Of a DNA stretch of 64,000 nucleotides, positions 16,685 through 24,062 are shown in pieces; the stretch's first letter is position 1, and each line of letters opens with the position of its first letter. A program made the translations under genes and the position numbers. Below the pieces are notes generated by a model. The model was given only the letters and a program-made list of their open reading frames with translations. It had not been told where the DNA came from and did no database searches. The DNA is taken from NCBI GenBank assembly GCA_016295355.1, contig JAEDLK010000003.1, positions 1-64,000 of the forward strand, written 5' to 3'. The DNA comes from Clostridiaceae bacterium. Lineage in GTDB: Bacteria > Bacillota > Clostridia > Oscillospirales > Acutalibacteraceae.

Positions 16685-17257
16685 TTACTCAAAGGACACC
16701 TGGGGAACCTTTTCGGCACCGCTCGAAGCACTGAAATAATCCACAGCATCAAAACCGAACAGACCGGCAATGATATTTTTCGGGAAGCGACGAATCATGG
16801 CGTTGTATTTCTTTGCTACCTCGTTATAATCGGTACGAGCCACGGCAATACGGTTTTCGGTACCCGCCAATTCATCCTGCAAAGCCACATAATTGGCGTT
16901 GGCTTTCAAATCAGGATATGCCTCGGTCACGGCATTGACCCACACATCAATGGCGCTGTTAAGACCGTCGTTTGCCTTGGCTAAATCGGCGGCATTACCG
17001 GCATTGGTCACAGCCGCACGAGCGTTGGTCACCGCTGTCAGCGTTTCCTGTTCGTAATCGGTGTAACCCTTAACAGTGGCCACAAAATTCGGAATCAAAT
17101 CGGCGCGGCGTTCCAGTTGCGCTTGAATGTCCGACTGTGCCTTTTCCACATTCGTCTGTGCATCCACCATAGAGTTATAGCCGCCCCAGAACAAGGCCAC
17201 CAATAGCACCACGACGGCCAAAATTGACACAGTTAAAATTGTTTTCTTATTTTTCAT
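16685..17257 (-). CDS. LemA family protein
   Basis: A 190-residue protein with an N-terminal membrane helix (about 7-25) and a helical LemA domain. Motifs include GGYNSMVDAQTNVEKAQSDI, QLERRADLIPNFVATVKGY and a later TENRIAVARTDYNE. The family is of unknown biochemical function and is typically membrane-anchored with a helical bundle outside. It forms an operon with the downstream TPM protein. A TATAAT (complement of 17282-17287) lies 25 bp upstream, but no good -35 box stands at the right distance. The GGGAGG ribosome binding site is strong. Confidence 0.92.
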   Translation of the reverse strand: MKNKKTILTVSILAVVVLLVALFWGGYNSMVDAQTNVEKAQSDIQAQLERRADLIPNFVATVKGYTDYEQETLTAVTNARAAVTNAGNAADLAKANDGLNSAIDVWVNAVTEAYPDLKANANYVALQDELAGTENRIAVARTDYNEVAKKYNAMIRRFPKNIIAGLFGFDAVDYFSASSGAEKVPQVSFE

Positions 17258-17329
17258 GTAAAGGACCTCCCTTTATTCTTTATTATACACCCATCCGGTG
17301 CAAAAATCATTGACAAATTGTTAACACTT

Positions 17330-18991
17330 TTATTTACATGCTTTGACCGTCACGGTTTTGCCCTTAACGGTTTTTTTGTTCAAAGCTTTGACAATACGGG
17401 TACGCAGTTGCCTGGGCACCTCAACGGTGGTGGTGCGTTCGCCGATGTCAATCGTCCCCATGATACTGCCCGGCAGTCCACTCTCCCCGGCAATCGCCCC
17501 CAAAACATGCTTAGGCGCCACCTTATCCTGCCGCCCGATGCTGATGATGATGGTGGCCATGTCAACATCCTTAAACTTTTCAACAGCCTTCTCGTTGAGC
17601 ACTCGTCGAGCTGTTCGGCGTGTCGGTTTCTTGGTTTCGACTGTATCGACGGCTGTTTCTATGGAGCCCATGGGAACATCCACCGTGCCTTTTTTCAGAC
17701 CATTTTCTTCGATAATCATATGGAGAAGCGTCACAGCAACAACATGATCATTTAAGCCACGCTCATGCAAAGCTGTCAGCACCGCCTCGCTGTCTGCCGT
17801 GTCATGAACCGTGGCATAATCAACAATTTCGCTGATGAAACGACCGTTTGTTTGTTTGATAAGGCTTCTAACGGTCGGCAGCTCACGGCGACTGACGGTC
17901 GAATGAGTCTGCCGTGCCATACACCGCAAAGTTTCTATTTGATTCTTTTGATGAATCAGCGTTATGGATTGACCGTTCTTGCCGGCCCTTGCCGTACGCC
18001 CAATGCGATGCACATAAAAATCAGGATCATCCGGCAAATCATAGTTAAAGACAATATCAATGTCATTGACATCAATGCCACGGGCGGCAACGTCTGTAGC
18101 AACCAGTATCGGAAAGCCACCGTTTTTATACCGATTCATCACCGACGTTCGCTGTTCCTGCTTGAGATCGCCATGCAATTTTTCGGCCATAAAGCCTCGT
18201 TCTGTCAAATCCGCACACACCTCATCCACCATCTTTTTGGTATTGCAAAAAACAAGGGAGCGTCGAGGCTCGTATGCCTGTAGCAAAAGCGACAGCGCAT
18301 CCTTTTTGCAAGAAGACGCCACCTCAAAATACATCTGTTCAACTTGAACGGCCGTCTGCTCCCCATCGGCTATTTTGACTGTAATCGGATCGGTGAGATA
18401 GGTGCCGGTTATGTCCCTAATCGGTTGGGGCATGGTGGCCGAGAATAACACCGTTTGGCGTTTTGTCGGTGCTTTGGATAAAATGCTCTCGATATCCTCA
18501 CGAAAGCCCCTATTCAACATCTCATCCGCTTCATCAAGAATGACCGTCTTAAGGTTTTGGAATCGAAGCACTTTGCGACCTAACAAATCCATAATTCGAC
18601 CGGGTGTTCCCACCAAAATCTGACAACCGCTGCGAACCCGTGCGACCTGGTGATTAATCGGCTGGCCGCCGTAGACCGCCGTGATATGAATTCGTTCGGT
18701 ATATTTGGAAAACTTATGCAGTTCATCTGCGACCTGCATAGCCAATTCACGGGTAGGCGTTAAAATTAAAACCTGCGGATATTTAGCATCGGGTTCGGGA
18801 TCGACCCGGTTGAGAGCCGGCAATCCGTAAGCAGCGGTTTTTCCGCTCCCCGTTTGGCTTAAGCCGATTAGGTCATGCCCTTCTAACAAAATCGGAATGC
18901 TTTGTTCTTGAATCGGCGTCGGCTGACTGTAGCCGAGGTCGGACACCGCCCGCTTAACAGCGCCATTTAGGGAAAAATCATCAAATGTCAT
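17330..18991 (-). CDS. DEAD-box ATP-dependent RNA helicase (DeaD/DbpA type)
   Basis: A 553-residue RNA helicase. It has a Q motif (LGYSQPTPIQEQSIP), Walker A variant QTGSGKT, DEAD in LDEADEML, SATMP, and the C-terminal core motif HRIGRTARAG. A DbpA-type RNA-binding domain (about 470-550, with SIGRQDKVAPKHVLGAIAGE) lies at the C-terminus. Such helicases help ribosome assembly or RNA decay. CshA, DeaD and DbpA share this layout, so no symbol is given. It appears to be transcribed alone, with a candidate promoter near 19133-19161 and a leader of about 135 nt. Confidence 0.93.
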   Translation of the reverse strand: MTFDDFSLNGAVKRAVSDLGYSQPTPIQEQSIPILLEGHDLIGLSQTGSGKTAAYGLPALNRVDPEPDAKYPQVLILTPTRELAMQVADELHKFSKYTERIHITAVYGGQPINHQVARVRSGCQILVGTPGRIMDLLGRKVLRFQNLKTVILDEADEMLNRGFREDIESILSKAPTKRQTVLFSATMPQPIRDITGTYLTDPITVKIADGEQTAVQVEQMYFEVASSCKKDALSLLLQAYEPRRSLVFCNTKKMVDEVCADLTERGFMAEKLHGDLKQEQRTSVMNRYKNGGFPILVATDVAARGIDVNDIDIVFNYDLPDDPDFYVHRIGRTARAGKNGQSITLIHQKNQIETLRCMARQTHSTVSRRELPTVRSLIKQTNGRFISEIVDYATVHDTADSEAVLTALHERGLNDHVVAVTLLHMIIEENGLKKGTVDVPMGSIETAVDTVETKKPTRRTARRVLNEKAVEKFKDVDMATIIISIGRQDKVAPKHVLGAIAGESGLPGSIMGTIDIGERTTTVEVPRQLRTRIVKALNKKTVKGKTVTVKACK

Positions 18992-19132
18992 ATACTTCTC
19001 ATTTCTCTCATAATATCAGCCGTTTCATTTTACTTTTGACGGCCGGTTTCATACTCGCTCCTCGAACATCCCTGCCGAACGGAACACCTTTGAAAATGCA
19101 AGGAATTCCAACAGCCTTCACCAACTATTATC

Positions 19133-19161
19133 CATATAATACGGTTTATATCCATTTACAA
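19133..19161 (-). promoter_or_regulatory. Candidate promoter of the RNA helicase gene
   Basis: The complement reads TTGTAA (19156-19161), 17 bp, TATATG (19133-19138). It would leave a leader of about 135 nt, which is usual for genes of cold-inducible RNA helicases, but the match is moderate. Confidence 0.4.
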
Positions 19162-19507
19162 ACAGGTTGATTTTATGGTACCATATTTCATAGATAAATG
19201 CAAGGAGAAATGGTGTATGAAACAACGGATGATCTTTCCTAATCCTCATTTTTAGGAAATCATTTGGCTGTCAAAGGTCATTCCGTTTCGAACTGAAGTG
19301 ACGAAAGGAATGATAATGGATGGCTTGTTGCAAGGAGGGCGGCACACCAACCATTGACAAATCTGTGTATAACCGCTTATAAGGGCATTGTGCCGAGGGG
19401 AAGCAAAATAGAGCAAGACAATCCCCATAGGCAAACGGGATGGCTAATCTTCGATTTTTCATTCCTGTTTTGTCGGCAGAATGTTGAGCGTCCCCATAAA
19501 GCCCCGA

Positions 19508-19536
19508 TTGACAAGCAACTGCCCAAATGCTATAAT
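19508..19536 (+). promoter_or_regulatory. Consensus sigma-A promoter of purB
   Basis: TTGACA (19508-19513), 17 bp, TATAAT (19531-19536): a perfect consensus pair. The leader to the purB start is about 100 nt. I see no purine-riboswitch core in it. Confidence 0.9.
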
Positions 19537-19644
19537 TGACACAAAGAGAGCGTATCGGCAACCGATGAATCACCCACGCATAAGAAAAGCGTAGCACAGA
19601 ATGGCGACCGGCCGATTCAAAGAAACACGATAGGAGTCCTTTTG

Positions 19645-21081
19645 ATGAGCGACACACGCGACCGCTATATTTCTCCTCTTTCGACTCGCTATGCCAGCGA
19701 TGAGATGCAACATATTTTTTCAGATAACTTCAAATTCAAAACCTGGCGAAAACTATGGATTTCTTTGGCCAAGGCCGAAAAGCAGTTAGGGCTTTCCATT
19801 ACCGATGAGCAAATCGCTGAAATGGAAGCTCATGCCAATGATATCAACTACGATGTAGCTGAAAGCCGTGAAAAAATTGTCCGGCACGATGTGATGTCCC
19901 ATGTGTTTGCGTTCGGCGAGCAATGCCCAAAGGCCAAGCCGATTATTCATTTGGGGGCGACCAGTTGTTATGTCGGAGATAACACCGATGTTATCATTCT
20001 GCGGGAGGCCTCTCGGTTGATTCTTAAAAAGGCCGCTCAGGTGCTTAAGAATTTGACTGGTTTCGCCGAAACCTATAAGGCTCTGCCCTGCCTGGGCTAC
20101 ACCCATTTACAGCCGGCACAGCTCACCACGGTTGGCAAGCGTGCCACCTTGTGGATGAATGAACTTATCGGCGACATGGAGAATCTATCCTTTCAATTAA
20201 GCCGTTTGCGTTTATTAGGCTCTAAAGGCACTACCGGTACTCAAGCCAGTTTTATGGAATTGTTTAACGGCGATGAGGAGAAGGTTAAAAAATTGGAAGA
20301 TTTAATCGCTTCAGACATGGGCTTTCCGGGTTGTGTTCCTGTTTCGGGACAAACCTATTCCCGTAAGGTTGATTACTACTTCCTTTCCTGTCTGTCCGGC
20401 TTTGCCCAAAGCGCCTACAAATTCTCCAACGATTTGAGAATCAGCCAATCCTTTGAGGAAATGGAAGAACCCTTCGCCAGTAGCCAAATCGGTTCCTCGG
20501 CCATGCCCTACAAACGTAATCCCATGCGCAGTGAACGCATGAGCGCTTTGGCCAAATATGTGATCAGCGATGCCATGAATCCGGCTTTGACGGCCTCTAC
20601 CCAATGGTTTGAACGCACGCTGGATGACAGCGCCAACAAGCGTTTGGCCGTCGCCGAAGCCTTCCTGTCGGTGGATGCCATTTTGAATATTTATATCAAC
20701 ATCACCGACGGATTGGTGGTCTATGACCGAATGATCAACCGCCGTGTGATGGATAAGCTCCCCTTTATGGCCACCGAAAACATCATGATGGAATCGGTCA
20801 AACGGGGTGCCGACCGTCAGGAAATCCACGAAATCATTCGAGAATGCTCCCATGCCACCACCAAAAAAATCAAGTTAGAGGGCGGTCAAAACGATTTGAT
20901 CGACCGCTTGGCCGACGATGAACGCATTCCTCTTAGCAAGGAAGAGATTCTCAATCAGCTTGACCCGTCTCTGTATATAGGCCGCTGTCCGACACAGGTC
21001 GATGAGTTTTTGCGGGAAGTCGCAGAACCGGCTATTAAGGCCTTTGGCGGCGATGACATTCGGTATGAGTTGACCGTTTGA
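19645..21081 (+). CDS. purB: Adenylosuccinate lyase
   Basis: Catalyses two steps of purine synthesis: cleavage of SAICAR to AICAR and of adenylosuccinate to AMP, each releasing fumarate. The 478-residue product carries the fumarase/aspartase superfamily signature SSAMPYKRNPMRSE (about residue 290), plus HLGATSCYVGDNTD and GYTHLQPAQLTTVGKR with the catalytic His. TAGGAG (19631-19636) is 8 nt from the ATG at 19645; the TTG one codon before is less likely. It is followed after 77 bp by glyA and is probably co-transcribed with it. Confidence 0.96.
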   Translation: MSDTRDRYISPLSTRYASDEMQHIFSDNFKFKTWRKLWISLAKAEKQLGLSITDEQIAEMEAHANDINYDVAESREKIVRHDVMSHVFAFGEQCPKAKPIIHLGATSCYVGDNTDVIILREASRLILKKAAQVLKNLTGFAETYKALPCLGYTHLQPAQLTTVGKRATLWMNELIGDMENLSFQLSRLRLLGSKGTTGTQASFMELFNGDEEKVKKLEDLIASDMGFPGCVPVSGQTYSRKVDYYFLSCLSGFAQSAYKFSNDLRISQSFEEMEEPFASSQIGSSAMPYKRNPMRSERMSALAKYVISDAMNPALTASTQWFERTLDDSANKRLAVAEAFLSVDAILNIYINITDGLVVYDRMINRRVMDKLPFMATENIMMESVKRGADRQEIHEIIRECSHATTKKIKLEGGQNDLIDRLADDERIPLSKEEILNQLDPSLYIGRCPTQVDEFLREVAEPAIKAFGGDDIRYELTV

Positions 21082-21158
21082 CGGCAAAGCAAGCAAACCC
21101 TACCGGTGGCATAACGCCGACCGGATGATATTGTAAAAGAGAAAGGACGATTCAACCG

Positions 21159-22394
21159 ATGAATTTTTTCGAAGAACTCCATAACTACGATCCGACAGTT
21201 GCAGAAGCCTGCCACCGTGAGTTAGACCGTCAACAGCATAACATTGAGCTGATTGCCAGTGAAAATATCGTTTCAAAAGCCGTTTTATTGGCAGCCGGCG
21301 GCGTGCTGACTAACAAGTACGCCGAGGGTTATCCGTCCAAGCGGTACTACGGCGGTTGTCAGTTTGTGGATGAGGTGGAAGAAATCGCCAGAGAACGTGC
21401 CAAACAGTTATTCCATGCCGAGCACGCCAATGTCCAGCCTCACAGCGGTGCCAACGCCAATTTGGCTGTCTTTTTTGCCCTGCTTGAACCGGGTGACACC
21501 GTTTTGGGCATGAATTTGCAGCAGGGCGGTCATCTCTCGCACGGCTCTCCCGTAAATATTTCCGGAAAATACTTCCATGTGGTGCCCTACGGTCTGAATA
21601 AAGAAACCGAGCAGATCGACTATGACGCCATGGAGGCATTGGCCCTTGAACACCGTCCGAAGCTGATTATTGCCGGTGGGAGTGCTTATTCCCGTATCAT
21701 CGATTTTAAGCGATGCCGTGAAATCGCCGACAAGGTGGGTGCCTATTTAATGGTGGACATGGCACACATTGCCGGTTTGGTAGCTGCCGGTGTGCACCCC
21801 TCGCCGGTCCCCTATGCCGATGTGGTTACCACCACCACCCACAAGACCCTGCGCGGCCCACGCGGCGGTACGATTCTCTGCCGTGCCGAACTCGCCGCAA
21901 AAATCGACAAAGCCGTTTTCCCCGGAACACAAGGCGGTCCGCTGATGCACATCATCGCCGCTAAGGCTGTGGCCTTCGGTGAGGCCTTAACACCGGAATT
22001 TGTTGCCTATCAACAGCAAATTGTCAAAAACGCCTCGGTTCTGGCGGCATCCCTTAAAGACAGAGGCATCCCGCTTGTTTCGGATGGCACTGACAATCAT
22101 TTAATGCTGCTGAAATTGACCGGCCTTGGTTTAACCGGTAAGGAGCTCGAGCAACGCTTGGATGAAGTTCATATCACTGCCAATAAAAACACCATCCCCG
22201 ACGATCCGCAAAGTCCGTTTATCACCAGTGGTCTGCGCATCGGCACACCGGCCGTCACCACCAGAGGCTTCAAGGAACCGCAAATGCAGCAAATTGCCGG
22301 CTGGATTGATAAAACTATCCGTGATTTTGACGCCTCAAAGCAACAAATATCCGATGAAGTGCAAGACCTTTGTGCGCATTTTCCCATTTATTGA
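21159..22394 (+). CDS. glyA: Serine hydroxymethyltransferase
   Basis: PLP enzyme that converts serine and tetrahydrofolate to glycine and methylene-tetrahydrofolate, feeding purine and thymidylate synthesis. The 411-residue product has [14 protein letters not shown] near the N-terminus, [14 protein letters not shown], and the PLP-lysine motif [13 protein letters not shown]. Length is normal. AAAGGA lies upstream of the ATG. Placement after purB fits purine and one-carbon supply. A terminator begins 13 bp after the stop. Confidence 0.97.
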   Translation: MNFFEELHNYDPTVAEACHRELDRQQHNIELIASENIVSKAVLLAAGGVLTNKYAEGYPSKRYYGGCQFVDEVEEIARERAKQLFHAEHANVQPHSGANANLAVFFALLEPGDTVLGMNLQQGGHLSHGSPVNISGKYFHVVPYGLNKETEQIDYDAMEALALEHRPKLIIAGGSAYSRIIDFKRCREIADKVGAYLMVDMAHIAGLVAAGVHPSPVPYADVVTTTTHKTLRGPRGGTILCRAELAAKIDKAVFPGTQGGPLMHIIAAKAVAFGEALTPEFVAYQQQIVKNASVLAASLKDRGIPLVSDGTDNHLMLLKLTGLGLTGKELEQRLDEVHITANKNTIPDDPQSPFITSGLRIGTPAVTTRGFKEPQMQQIAGWIDKTIRDFDASKQQISDEVQDLCAHFPIY

Positions 22395-22407
22395 TTTCAG
22401 GTATTAC

Positions 22408-22441
22408 GCCCCGATCCGACGACGGATCGGGGCACTTTTTT
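22408..22441 (+). terminator. Terminator after glyA
   Basis: A perfect 11-bp stem (GCCCCGATCCG and its complement) with an ACGA loop, followed by ACTTTTTTG. Confidence 0.94.
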
Positions 22442-23080
22442 GTATGCCGAAAACAACCTGATAAACAGACGGTTAAAAAACCTTTACCGGTGAAAATTCC
22501 CCCGTAACGTGGATTTTCCCCAGTAAAGCGAGCGGTCAAACCGCAGGCTTTGAATCAGAGTTATCTTTCACATAGTAACGCTCGATGAAAGCAACCCTTC
22601 GGTCACAGCAGCACCGTGCCACCGTTCTACATCGATCATCTCCTCTTTGGGCTTTGCGGCATTTCTCCCACACCGTGGGGGATCGGCCTTGCACAGGAAA
22701 GACTTTGGATCTGTATAACTGAACAAACATGGACTTGTTTGGTGGGGCAAAGAACGCGCGCCTTTGATCCGGCCGTGTGATTACCGTAAAGACCTTTGTG
22801 TTGCACAACCAATAAGCACAGTCTTCTGTTTGGCGGGACGAGATCTTTGCACTGTCACTTTTCAAAAGCGCATAAAACTGAGCCGAATGAACACATGAAT
22901 GGCCAAATCCGCCAATAAAGCAGCTTTACGCAGAGAAAACATGGCATTAACGATGATCATAATGGTGAAAAACTCTTCCCTGTTTTACACTGATAAAAGG
23001 TTGTCATTTGGGACATTTTCCATGCAAAGTCAGCCGATTTTGACGGGTGCATAATCGCCCGAAAAGGCATAAAACAACCA

Positions 23081-23108
23081 TTGACAAATTCCGCCTCAAT
23101 GCTATAAT
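23081..23108 (+). promoter_or_regulatory. Sigma-A promoter of the AAC(3)-like/glycosidase unit
   Basis: TTGACA (23081-23086), 16 bp, TATAAT (23103-23108). Transcription would begin near 23115, just before the structured leader. Confidence 0.82.
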
Positions 23109-23130
23109 AAAGGCGGATTCATATAACAGG

Positions 23131-23217
23131 CGATGACTTTTGAGGGTTTGCGACGGGCAAACCAATTAGAGGACAGGGAGAACCGCTGTCCTTTCTGTAA
23201 GCACTTTCAAAGCATCG
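23131..23217 (+). promoter_or_regulatory. Three-way-junction leader RNA, candidate riboswitch or protein-binding element
   Basis: P1 pairs CGATG (23131-23135) with CATCG (23213-23217), then CTTT (23137-23140) with AAAG (23209-23212). P2 is a perfect 7-bp hairpin GGTTTGC/GCAAACC (23145-23151 with 23157-23163, loop GACGG). P3 is a 9-bp hairpin (23168-23176 with 23186-23194, core AGGACAG/CTGTCC, loop GGAGAACCG). P1 ends 5 nt before the AAAGGG ribosome binding site of the next gene. I compared it from memory with purine, fluoride, c-di-GMP, guanidine, THF, ZTP, FMN and T-box consensuses and saw no match. Confidence 0.5.
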
Positions 23218-23238
23218 TCGTAAAGGGTGGTTTATTTC

Positions 23239-24048
23239 ATGACAACGGTTACCAAAGAAGACATCTGTCGGGCGTTATCGGCACTCGGCATTCAACATGG
23301 GGACACGGTCATTGTTCATTCCTCACTCAAAAGTTTAGGTCATGTTGAAAATGGGCCGGATACAGTGATTGATGCTTTGCTTGAAACGCTGGGAGATGAC
23401 GGCACACTGGTAATGCCGGCGCTGGCTATGAAAAACTTTGCCCACGCCTACGAAGAATGGAGCATGGATCGGCCGTCGGACGCCGGACTGATTACCGAAG
23501 TATTTAGAAAACGGCCCGGTGTACTGCGTAGTGATCAGGAAACCCACTCGGTTACTGCTTTCGGAAAAAAAGCCAAAGCGCTGACCGATGGTCACAAGGC
23601 CTTCGGCCCCCGTACCGGTAAATACGGCGATTATGCTTTTTCAAAGTCCTCTCCTTGGCAGAAAATGTATGATATGAACGCCGGTATGCTGTTTATCGGT
23701 GTTCTGTTGGACAAATGCACCATGAAGCATTTAGCTGAGTATATGTTTGTGGAAGAAATCCTGGAGAAACATCCCGAGGCCGACAATGAACTACGCCATT
23801 TCGGGCAGGGCGAATCGGTTTGTCCCGACCGTTTTTGGCCGTATGCCAACGCCGATGTTTTCTTAGACTTATTCCGTAAAGAAAATCTCGTCAAAGAAAC
23901 CGTATGCGGAAAAGCTACTCTTTTATATATACCGGCCAAGCCGTTTGTGGATGAAACGCTGGCCTGCCTGCACAGCGACCCCGAGCATTTCACCGATCCG
24001 GGCTCCTTCCGTCAGCCACACCAAATTGATTGGGCAAAGACTTTGTAA
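23239..24048 (+). CDS. AAC(3)-family (antibiotic_NAT) N-acetyltransferase
   Basis: A 269-residue member of the aminoglycoside 3-N-acetyltransferase fold family (PF02522), using acetyl-CoA. Visible features are VIVHSSLKSLGHVENGPDTVI, a GTLVMPAL strand, and THSVTAFGKKAKAL, which matches the end of the family motif RSxHPxxSVxAxG. The HP of that motif is replaced by QE here (RSDQETHSV). Many members are not resistance enzymes and act on other amines or sugars. An in-frame GTG at 23227 is less likely than the ATG at 23239. The glycosidase-like gene follows with its ribosome binding site directly after the stop, so an amino-sugar substrate is a reasonable guess. Confidence 0.85.
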   Translation: MTTVTKEDICRALSALGIQHGDTVIVHSSLKSLGHVENGPDTVIDALLETLGDDGTLVMPALAMKNFAHAYEEWSMDRPSDAGLITEVFRKRPGVLRSDQETHSVTAFGKKAKALTDGHKAFGPRTGKYGDYAFSKSSPWQKMYDMNAGMLFIGVLLDKCTMKHLAEYMFVEEILEKHPEADNELRHFGQGESVCPDRFWPYANADVFLDLFRKENLVKETVCGKATLLYIPAKPFVDETLACLHSDPEHFTDPGSFRQPHQIDWAKTL

Positions 24049-24062
24049 GAGGAGGCTTTCTC

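Larger units (their letters stand above)
18992..19644. other. Gene-poor divergent region upstream of purB
   Basis: About 650 bp between the helicase gene and purB. It contains a candidate minus-strand promoter (19133-19161), a consensus plus-strand promoter for purB (19508-19536) and a second plus-strand promoter-like pair (19354-19382). There are two very short plus-strand frames with good ribosome binding sites: 19217-19255 (12 codons, AAGGAG 9 nt upstream) and 19316-19357 (13 codons, AAAGGA 6 nt upstream). Whether they are translated is unknown. The stop codon of the first lies in a hairpin (19235-19242 with 19252-19259). Confidence 0.5.
22395..23238. other. Long gene-poor region between glyA and the AAC(3)-like gene
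   Basis: About 840 bp. It has the glyA terminator (22408-22441), an imperfect long hairpin (22482-22528) not followed by T residues, a small GCGGT/ACCGC hairpin (22532-22544), then about 540 bp in which I recognise nothing, and finally the promoter and leader of the next unit. Short minus-strand frames at 22536-22865 lack a ribosome binding site and known motifs. It may be a decayed gene or an untranslated element. Confidence 0.5.

Noticed and set aside
19543-19644. Purine or PRPP riboswitch in the purB leader
   Set aside because: No three-helix core with the conserved junction bases could be folded in the 100-nt leader.
22536-22865. 109-codon minus-strand frame (and an overlapping 60-codon one) after glyA
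   Set aside because: No ribosome binding site, Cys/Arg-rich composition and no family resemblance; kept only as part of the unexplained region.
15599-22870. Shared TCACTTTTCAAAAG in two intergenic regions (about 15600 and 22855)
   Set aside because: Fourteen bases in AT-rich, palindrome-like sequence without longer flanking similarity; likely chance.
23131-23217. Known riboswitch (guanidine-II, c-di-GMP-I, fluoride) before the AAC(3)-like gene
   Set aside because: Short similarities (GACGG loop, GGCAAACC, GGCGATG) are present, but the other conserved parts of each class are missing.
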